Below are positions 1 to 5,150 of a DNA stretch of 5,150 nucleotides, piece after piece; within the stretch, counting starts at the first letter, position 1, and the number at the start of each line of letters is the position of its first letter. Location of the stretch: the NCBI GenBank assembly GCA_024644145.1, contig JAHELO010000061.1, positions 2,866-8,015 on the forward strand, in the 5' to 3' direction. Source of the stretch: Christiangramia sp. Lineage in GTDB: Bacteria > Bacteroidota > Bacteroidia > Flavobacteriales > Flavobacteriaceae. Both the position numbers and the translations under genes were made by a program. The notes under the pieces are model-generated. The model searched no databases. It was given only the letters and a program-made list of their open reading frames with translations, and had not been told where the DNA came from.

Positions 1-354
1 GGTTATTTTATGCCCTGCCTCTTCCAGTTTAGCAAAATATTGCAGCCGGCGCTCCTTCCTTCTATTTTCTGCAAACATGGGATATAAAGCCACCTGGCCA
101 TCTTCATGAAAGGACACCCAGTTATTAGGGAAAATAGAATCTGGGGTGTCATCTTCCGGCACATCATCTACCACTACCACGTTTACACCCACAGATCGCA
201 ATTTATCCACAAAAATATCGAACTCCTGGGTTGCTATCTCATTAATATCATCACCTTCCAGTTTAGTCTGGAAGTAATTATTTACGGCTGTTTGTTCGTT
301 CATTCTAAAACCAACCGGCCTCACCATCAATATAGTATCTGTAATTTGCTTCAT
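1..354 (-). CDS. ctlX: CtlX-type citrulline hydrolase (arginine deiminase-related), N-terminal part, cut by left edge
   Basis: The frame opens with ATG at 352-354 and stays open for 118 codons to base 1, so the stop lies outside the window. The product begins MKQITDTILMVRPVGF. At residues 71-79 it carries PDSIFPNNW, followed by VSFHEDG and LYPM and then a basic NRRKERR stretch at 97-103. This series is, to my knowledge, the N-terminal signature of the CtlX family in the pentein (guanidino-group-modifying) fold. Family members are roughly 300 residues, so about 40 percent is visible; the catalytic His and Cys would lie beyond the edge. Francisella CtlX is described as a citrulline ureidase that turns citrulline into ornithine, CO2 and ammonia. 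The role here is inferred from the family. The start lies 10 bp after the stop of the upstream dimethylargininase-like gene, so the two are probably co-transcribed. No signal peptide is seen, which suggests a cytoplasmic enzyme. The family call is firm; the exact substrate is less certain. Confidence 0.87.
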   Translation of the reverse strand, partial: MKQITDTILMVRPVGFRMNEQTAVNNYFQTKLEGDDINEIATQEFDIFVDKLRSVGVNVVVVDDVPEDDTPDSIFPNNWVSFHEDGQVALYPMFAENRRKERRLQYFAKLEEAGHKIT

Positions 355-364
355 GTCTAGTCTT

Positions 365-1276
365 TTATTCCCGTATTAAGGGTAAAGTTGAACAACGTAA
401 TAATCCTTCCTGCTTGGCAATCTCTGCATAAGGTACTTCTTCTACTGTAATCCCCTGCTCACGCAGCCAATTGTTTAACCTGGTGAATCCTTTTTCTGAG
501 ATCACAACGTCTTCAGAAATTGAAAAAATATTGGAATTCATATGGTACATTTCGTCCCGGGTAATCTCATAAACATTTTCTTTTCCGAAAAAATCTACCA
601 GCCAGTTAAATTCGTCTTCAATTAGAAAACCTTCCTTATAAATTATGGCTTTATTTTTACCTACAGGTTGAAAACAACAATCCAAATGCAGGGCGTTATC
701 TTTTGCTATGGTATTCGATTTTTTAAGACTGAAGGAGACAACTTTCTTTTCAGGAAATAGTTTTTCCAACGCTTCCACGGCCTGCCAGTTGGTTCTTGCC
801 GTAATAAAATCTTTATAATCCTTTCCTTTATAAGTACCTACAAAAATATAATCTCCCATAGGCATAACATCTCCGCCCTCAATATGCGCCTCCTCAGGTA
901 AAGTAATGATGTCTTCAGGAGCTATTTGTTTTATAACATGTTCTATAGCATCAATTTCCTGGTCACGGTCTGGTAGTATATTCGATTTTATAAATTTATC
1001 ATCAATTACAAAAGCGATATCTCTGGTAAAGATCTGATTATAATCTTTGATTACTTTAGGTCTGTACACCTCAACATCATATTTTTTAAGTACAGCTGCC
1101 ACCGCCTCAATTTCCCGCACCATATCTTCTTCTTTTGGATAGGTGCCGGCCGTTATATGTTCTTTAGACTTCGGATCGTAAGCTTCTTCCAGCGTTGGGA
1201 TTGGCCCGTTACTTTCAGCAGTTCCAAGCACAACCGCTTTAAGTTTCGAAGTTTCATTGGTTATATGCAAGTTCAT
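365..1276 (-). CDS. Dimethylarginine dimethylaminohydrolase / arginine deiminase-family enzyme (pentein fold)
   Basis: The product has 303 residues, starts MNLHITNETSKLKAVVLG and ends LLRCSTLPLIRE. Visible active-site elements, in order, are FTRD (residues 83-86), EGGD (133-136), the LHLDCC block with the likely catalytic His197, and the C-terminal GLLRC with the likely nucleophile Cys295. This Asp/Glu-His-Cys layout is typical of DDAH, arginine deiminase and amidinotransferase relatives, and LHL plus GLL.C resemble DDAH most closely. DDAH hydrolyses methylated arginine to citrulline and a methylamine; arginine deiminase gives citrulline and ammonia. Sequence alone does not settle the substrate. 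I chose ATG at 1274-1276. The frame could extend 13 codons upstream to a TTG at 1313-1315, but that extension has no ATG and runs back into the gltA terminator. The gene has its own candidate -7 box at 1292-1299 and is followed 10 bp later by ctlX, suggesting a two-gene operon. No signal peptide is visible. Confidence 0.88.
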   Translation of the reverse strand: MNLHITNETSKLKAVVLGTAESNGPIPTLEEAYDPKSKEHITAGTYPKEEDMVREIEAVAAVLKKYDVEVYRPKVIKDYNQIFTRDIAFVIDDKFIKSNILPDRDQEIDAIEHVIKQIAPEDIITLPEEAHIEGGDVMPMGDYIFVGTYKGKDYKDFITARTNWQAVEALEKLFPEKKVVSFSLKKSNTIAKDNALHLDCCFQPVGKNKAIIYKEGFLIEDEFNWLVDFFGKENVYEITRDEMYHMNSNIFSISEDVVISEKGFTRLNNWLREQGITVEEVPYAEIAKQEGLLRCSTLPLIRE

Positions 1277-1291
1277 GGAGTAATATTTTGA

Positions 1292-1299
1292 CAAATATA
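1292..1299 (-). promoter_or_regulatory. Candidate -7 box (TAnnTTTG) for the pentein operon
   Basis: Read on the minus strand the site is TATATTTG, an exact match to the Bacteroidota -7 consensus TAnnTTTG. It ends 15 bp before the ATG at 1276, so the leader would be very short (roughly 10 nt). I see no -33 TTG at the usual 17-19 bp spacing: the nearest TTG (1313-1315) is only 13 bp away and sits in the terminator loop. The box directly abuts the T-tract of the gltA terminator. It is a candidate from consensus match and position only. Confidence 0.42.
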
Positions 1300-1331
1300 A
1301 AAAAGCTCCATCCAAGATGATGAAGCTTTTT
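1299..1331 (-). terminator. Intrinsic terminator of gltA
   Basis: On the minus strand, bases 1331-1319 and 1312-1300 form a 13-bp stem around a 6-nt loop (1313-1318). One position (1323/1308) is a U-G wobble that pairs only in minus-strand RNA. The stem core is AGCUUCAUC, and the 3' arm runs into six T residues (1304-1299). It lies about 30 nt after the gltA stop. Orientation, stem and T-tract all point to the end of the gltA transcript. Confidence 0.87.
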
Positions 1332-1362
1332 CGATTATTCTAATCTCTATAAAAACAGATTC

Positions 1363-2646
1363 TTATCTGCTACCAAGAGGTTTAAAATCTCTATGATTTT
1401 CGCCGGTATAGATCTGACGTGGTCGACCAATTGGCTCTTTCTTCAACCTCATTTCTCTCCACTGTGCGATCCATCCAGGAAGCCTACCCAAAGCAAACAT
1501 CACGGTAAACATATCTACTGGAATACCTAATGCGCGGTATATAATTCCTGAGTAAAAATCTACGTTTGGATATAACTTTCTTTTTACGAAGTAGTCATCT
1601 TCTAAAGCTTCTTTTTCCAGACCTTTAGCTATATCAAGAACAGGATCCTCAACACCTAATTGTCCCAGAACTTCATCTGCAGATTTTTTGATGATCTTAG
1701 CCCGTGGATCAAAGTTCTTGTATACACGGTGCCCGAAGCCCATCAAACGGAAAGGATCATCTTTGTCCTTAGCTTTTTGCATGAACTTATGGGTATCCCC
1801 GCCATCTTCCTTAATTTTTTCAAGCATTTCTATCACTGCCTGGTTAGCTCCACCATGAAGTGGACCCCATAATGCCGAAATCCCCGCTGAAAGTGATGCG
1901 AATAGACCTGCGTGAGACGATCCTACCATACGCACGGTAGAAGTAGAACAGTTTTGCTCATGATCTGCATGTAGAATTAATAATTTATCTAATGCATCAA
2001 TAACCGCTTTGTCTACACTATAAGTTTTATTAGGCTTCTCGAACATCATTTTATGAAGGTTCTCAACATAACCTAAAGATTCATCCCCGTAGTTTAGAGG
2101 AAGACTGTTCTTCTTTCTCAAGGTCCAGGCTGCAAGAACAGGGAATTTACCAAGTATCTTAACGATGGCTTTATACATATCATCTTCTGAAGATACATCT
2201 ACTGAAGAAGGATTAAAAGCGATCAATGCACTGGTTAGAGAGGAAAGAACACCCATTGGATGTGCAGATTTTGGAAATCCGTCAAGGATCTTTTTCATCT
2301 CCTCATCAACGTGAGACTGCTCCTTAATATCATTAGTGAATTTTTCTAGCTGTGACTTATTTGGTAATTCTCCAAAAATAAGAAGGTATACTACCTCAAG
2401 AAAATCAGCTTTTTCCGCAAGATCTTCAATGGCATATCCACGATATCTCAATATCCCTTTTTCACCGTCCAAAAATGTGATAGCACTCTCGCAGCTTCCA
2501 GTATTCTTAAATCCAGGGTCCAAAGTAATGAGGCCGGCCTCACCACGTAGTTGTTTTATATCAATCCCTATTTCATCTTCTGTTCCCACTGTAACTGGAA
2601 ACTCATATTTCTTTCCGTCGAATTCGAGTATCGCTGTTTTAGACAT
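1363..2646 (-). CDS. gltA: Type II citrate synthase
   Basis: This is a complete 427-residue protein, from ATG at 2644-2646 to TAA at 1363-1365. It condenses acetyl-CoA with oxaloacetate to citrate, the first step of the TCA cycle, in the cytoplasm. The length matches Gram-negative type II (hexameric) citrate synthases such as E. coli GltA (427). All three catalytic residues are visible and nearly co-numbered with E. coli: His264 in GPLHGGAN, His306 in GFGHRVYK, and Asp363 in NVDFYSG. Other family blocks are YRGYAIEDLA (68-77), NCSTSTVRMVGSSHAG (232-247) and LPGWIAQWREM (389-399). The N-terminal extension (about residues 1-45, with GTEDEIGIDI) is characteristic of the type II form, whose E. 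coli member is inhibited by NADH; whether this one is NADH-sensitive cannot be read from the sequence. It ends in its own terminator, so it is probably transcribed alone. No disruption or odd composition is seen. Confidence 0.97.
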   Translation of the reverse strand: MSKTAILEFDGKKYEFPVTVGTEDEIGIDIKQLRGEAGLITLDPGFKNTGSCESAITFLDGEKGILRYRGYAIEDLAEKADFLEVVYLLIFGELPNKSQLEKFTNDIKEQSHVDEEMKKILDGFPKSAHPMGVLSSLTSALIAFNPSSVDVSSEDDMYKAIVKILGKFPVLAAWTLRKKNSLPLNYGDESLGYVENLHKMMFEKPNKTYSVDKAVIDALDKLLILHADHEQNCSTSTVRMVGSSHAGLFASLSAGISALWGPLHGGANQAVIEMLEKIKEDGGDTHKFMQKAKDKDDPFRLMGFGHRVYKNFDPRAKIIKKSADEVLGQLGVEDPVLDIAKGLEKEALEDDYFVKRKLYPNVDFYSGIIYRALGIPVDMFTVMFALGRLPGWIAQWREMRLKKEPIGRPRQIYTGENHRDFKPLGSR

Positions 2647-2684
2647 ATTATATTTAGTTCTTTTAAATTAATTTTTAAGGATTG

Positions 2685-2702
2685 CTAAATTACGAAATTT
2701 AG
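2685..2702. repeat. 7-bp perfect inverted repeat in the gltA upstream region
   Basis: CTAAATT and AATTTAG flank a 4-bp spacer (2692-2695). The repeat sits about 40 bp before the gltA ATG, so it could be a small operator or a weak hairpin in the mRNA leader. Both arms are AT-rich, so chance is a fair explanation. Confidence 0.3.
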
Positions 2703-2830
2703 TGTTAAAATAATTTTAAGCATAGTATTGAAATTTCAGAAATACCCTGTTTTTATTCAGTTTTCGTGAAATTTAACTTTATACCACCAAAAACTTAGGC
2801 CTGTTTTAATAAGATAGTCTGGAATATGAA

Positions 2831-2881
2831 AAAAATTATTTCCAGTTTTAAAGATATTTTAATCGAAATTGAGGCTGGAAA
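2831..2881 (-). terminator. Possible weak terminator of the GT5 gene
   Basis: On the minus strand TTTCCAG (2881-2875) can pair with CTGGAAA (2845-2839) across a 29-nt loop. The downstream arm is followed after three bases by a short T-tract (2835-2829). The site begins 27 nt after the GT5 stop, which is the expected place. The long loop and AT-rich stem make it much weaker than the two clear terminators in this window. A competing arm, CTGGAA at 2819-2824 on the plus strand, offers another pairing. Confidence 0.3.
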
Positions 2882-2907
2882 GAGTCGCATCTGACCCATT
2901 TAAGGAA

Positions 2908-4452
2908 CTAATCCAGAAGATAGAGTTTTTGGTAGTATTCGTCTACAGATTTCTCCCAGGTAAACCGCTGTTTTTTTGCATTAGCACATATTTTATTCCA
3001 CGCTTTTTTATCCTGAAAAAAGAGATCTACAGCATCTGAAAATACTTCGATAAAACTTGCGGTCTTTTCTTCCATAGTATTCCCATCGAAACTAAAGCCG
3101 GTATGCATATGCTTTACCGTATCCTTAAGCCCCCCTGTATGATGTACCAGACAGGGCTGACCGTTTCTCATGGCCAGCATCTGGCTGATCCCACAAGGTT
3201 CAAACTGACTGGGCATTAGATAAAGATTGGAATCCTGATACAGCATATCGATGATACTATCTGACTGCGCATTAATAAAAATGAAATTCTTATGCTTATA
3301 ACTAGCTTCCCTAAAGATCAATTCATATTCCGGTGCTCCGGTACCTAAAAGGATATACACCCCGTTTACCTGGGTAAGTTTATCCATCAAGCCAGCCAGA
3401 AGGTTGGGATCTTTTTTGAAAAAGAAAAATTTTTGTTCAGTTAGTCTCGCCACACTACTGCAAATAAAATCAGGTTTATGCTCCTGCCAGCGAGTTATCT
3501 TTTCTCCGGTATGAGCCAGGTAATGCGCTTTATAATCTTTTTTTTCTTCCTGCAACCACCTGAATAACCTGCGAACACACTGCCTTAATAAAATACCTTT
3601 TTCAACCTGAGCTACATCTTTATAGTTGGCACCATTCAGGATTCCGAAAAGTCTGCCTTCTACTTCTGCTTTCCGAAGATCCTCTTCAAGTCCTTCACCT
3701 CCAATAAAATGAGGCGGATTACTTGGTTTTTGGATATCTTCCTTATAGGATGGAGACACCGTGTGCACAGCATCTGCCAATCGAATACCCACCGCCATAA
3801 GATTTATACAGTCTGAATACCGGCGGTCCCGAAGTTTTTCCCTGTCATAGTTTACATCGGGATAGAACGCCTGAACAGAAGAATAATTATTATCAAAGGG
3901 TCTTATTCCCTGGATGGCGAGGTTATGAATAGTATAAACCATCCTTATCTCCTTTAGAACTTTAAATCTTGGATTGAACTCACGTAGAAAAAGCAACATA
4001 CTGCTATGCCAGTCGTGAAGATGAATGATATCCAGTTCACCAAATAATTCCTCTCTAACTGCCGCAGCTACCGCGGTGCAAAAAAGCGAAAACACATTCG
4101 CATCTGTATAAAACGGCTGGTCTGGATCATTGAAATAAATATGAGCAATATCCCCAGCCTTTATATCTGGATGATGAAGTACAAAATGACGAATCCCTTC
4201 AACCTTTTTCTTTCCCTCCACTTCATAGATCTCTCCGTTATGTGGCACTCCCCGGAATACAAATTTTATATCTGAAATTTTAATAGCATCAGAGTGATGT
4301 AACCGGGAATACGACGGAGTGATGACACTCACCATATCACCTCTAGAAGCTATCTGGCAGGGCACATCTCGTACCACATCTCCCATCCCACCGGCTTTAC
4401 AGCGGGGGACTGCATCATTTTCAGCGGCAACAAATAAAAAATTGGTTCTCAA
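2908..4452 (-). CDS. Divergent glycogen synthase-like glycosyltransferase (GT5 family)
   Basis: This complete frame of 514 residues ends in YLLD. GT5 glycogen/starch synthases move glucose from ADP-glucose (or UDP-glucose) to the end of an alpha-1,4-glucan. Family landmarks, in order, are: N-terminal CKAGGMGDVVRDVP (18-31; usual form KTGGLADV) with Lys19; HDWH (146-149); YTIHNLAIQG (173-182); HTVSPSY (230-236); GILNGANYKD (270-279); ARLTEQK (335-341) with the phosphate-binding Arg336 and Lys341; MPSQFEPCG (413-421) with catalytic Glu418; and HTGGLKDTV (438-446). Both Rossmann lobes are present, so it is full length; at 514 residues it exceeds E. coli GlgA (477). Departures include A-G-G-M-G for T-G-G-L-A, Gln for Arg in MPSxFEPCG, and loss of the NGxDxxxW pattern. 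The only start that fits the family N-terminus is TTG at 4450-4452: the upstream in-frame stop is at 4480-4482, no ATG lies between, and the first internal Met (residue 23) falls inside the Lys19 motif. Catalytic residues look intact; donor and product are inferred. Confidence 0.85.
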   Translation of the reverse strand: MRTNFLFVAAENDAVPRCKAGGMGDVVRDVPCQIASRGDMVSVITPSYSRLHHSDAIKISDIKFVFRGVPHNGEIYEVEGKKKVEGIRHFVLHHPDIKAGDIAHIYFNDPDQPFYTDANVFSLFCTAVAAAVREELFGELDIIHLHDWHSSMLLFLREFNPRFKVLKEIRMVYTIHNLAIQGIRPFDNNYSSVQAFYPDVNYDREKLRDRRYSDCINLMAVGIRLADAVHTVSPSYKEDIQKPSNPPHFIGGEGLEEDLRKAEVEGRLFGILNGANYKDVAQVEKGILLRQCVRRLFRWLQEEKKDYKAHYLAHTGEKITRWQEHKPDFICSSVARLTEQKFFFFKKDPNLLAGLMDKLTQVNGVYILLGTGAPEYELIFREASYKHKNFIFINAQSDSIIDMLYQDSNLYLMPSQFEPCGISQMLAMRNGQPCLVHHTGGLKDTVKHMHTGFSFDGNTMEEKTASFIEVFSDAVDLFFQDKKAWNKICANAKKQRFTWEKSVDEYYQKLYLLD

Positions 4453-4467
4453 ATTGGTTGATTGGTT
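4441..4467 (-). repeat. Three AACCAAT direct repeats around the GT5 start codon
   Basis: On the minus strand AACCAAT occurs at 4467-4461, 4459-4453 and 4447-4441, with spacers of 1 and 5 bp. The TTG start (4452-4450) lies in the second spacer, so two copies are in the leader and one encodes residues 3-4. This could be a binding site for a regulator or a feature of the translation start. It could also be coincidence, as it is only 7 bp long. Confidence 0.5.
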
Positions 4468-4559
4468 AACGACTGGAAATTAACAAATAAGGCAAATTAA
4501 TCATAAGAGATACATATAAATGATTGTTAATATAAGGTTTAATTAAATATTTATTCTAC
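4453..4559. other. Leader/promoter region of the GT5 gene
   Basis: About 107 bp lie between the enolase terminator and the TTG start, presumably holding the GT5 promoter. The best -7 candidate on the minus strand is TTAATTTG (4500-4493), one base off TAnnTTTG and about 40 bp before the start. I see no matching -33 TTG. No small gene or RNA is recognisable here. Confidence 0.4.
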
Positions 4560-4589
4560 AAAAAAAGCCCCTTCTTACGAAGAGGCTTT
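4560..4589 (-). terminator. Intrinsic terminator of eno
   Basis: On the minus strand an 11-bp stem (4589-4579 with 4574-4564) closes a GTAA loop. The core is GCCUCUUC, with one U-G wobble (4583/4570) that pairs only in minus-strand RNA. The stem is followed by a T-tract on the minus strand (4566-4560, partly shared with the stem base). It starts 20 nt after the enolase stop, so enolase transcription should end here and the GT5 gene needs its own promoter. Confidence 0.9.
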
Positions 4590-4609
4590 ATATAATTTTA
4601 AGGAAAACC

Positions 4610-5150
<541 letters not shown>

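Larger units (their letters stand above)
2647..2907. other. AT-rich intergenic region between gltA and the GT5 gene
   Basis: This 261-bp gap should hold the gltA promoter and 5' leader and the 3' end of the GT5 transcript. I found no exact TAnnTTTG box on the minus strand. Two TAAATTTC sites (2694-2701 and 2768-2775, minus strand) differ from it at one base but lack a -33 TTG at proper spacing. A short inverted repeat lies at 2685-2702, and CTGGAA/TTCCAG arms lie at 2819-2881. On the plus strand an ATG-initiated frame of 22 codons (2826-2894) is present; its coding status is doubtful. Confidence 0.6.

Noticed and set aside
106..360. Open plus-strand frame of 84 codons
   Set aside because: It is antisense to the ctlX coding sequence, whose conserved PDSIFPNNW motif shows the minus strand is the coding one; the plus-strand product has no recognisable features.
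1660..1872. Open plus-strand frame of 70 codons
   Set aside because: It lies wholly antisense within gltA, over the conserved catalytic region, so it is a by-product of that coding sequence.
2336..2671. Open plus-strand frame of 111 codons
   Set aside because: It is antisense to the N-terminal part of gltA and its promoter side; the composition is serine/proline-rich, as expected from a reversed coding frame.
3410..3440. A/T-rich run encoding FFFFKK next to the Arg336/Lys341 motif of the GT5 gene, suspected frameshift site
   Set aside because: GT5 motifs continue in the same frame on both sides, so there is no sign of a shift.
2838..4480. 9-bp inverted repeat ATTTCCAGT (2838-2846) and ACTGGAAAT (4472-4480) flanking the GT5 gene, as possible ends of a mobile element
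   Set aside because: The match does not extend in either direction, no target duplication or transposase is seen, and a 9-bp match between two AT-rich gaps is not improbable.

Overview
The window looks like a chromosomal segment of a marine-type flavobacterium (Bacteroidota, Gramella/Salegentibacter-like; the genus is inferred from protein flavour and gene order and was not checked). Three things support this. The DNA is AT-rich, Shine-Dalgarno-like sequences are absent before the starts, and there is an exact TAnnTTTG -7 box. The eno / gltA / dimethylargininase-like / ctlX neighbourhood is also one I associate with Flavobacteriaceae.

All five genes lie on the minus strand, so transcription runs from the right edge to the left. 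From right to left they are: the C-terminal part of enolase (4610-5150, cut by the edge) with a strong intrinsic terminator (4560-4589); a divergent full-length GT5 glycogen synthase-like gene (2908-4452) that appears to start with TTG; a 261-bp AT-rich gap; type II citrate synthase gltA (1363-2646) with its own strong intrinsic terminator (1299-1331); a dimethylarginine dimethylaminohydrolase / arginine deiminase-type enzyme (365-1276); and, 10 bp further on, the N-terminal 118 codons of ctlX (1-354, cut by the left edge). No intergenic gap exceeds 300 bp.

Functionally, eno and gltA are central carbon genes (lower glycolysis and entry to the TCA cycle). The GT5 gene points to alpha-glucan metabolism. 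The last two genes form a tandem of guanidino-group-modifying (pentein) enzymes. Together they could convert a (methyl)arginine-type substrate to citrulline and citrulline to ornithine; this pathway is inferred from family membership.

The window holds mostly ordinary housekeeping genes. I found no mobile element, CRISPR array, RNA gene or defence-like system. The points most worth a second look are the tandem pentein operon, a -7 promoter box touching the tail of the gltA terminator, the divergent GT5 gene lying between eno and gltA, and three AACCAAT repeats around its TTG start.
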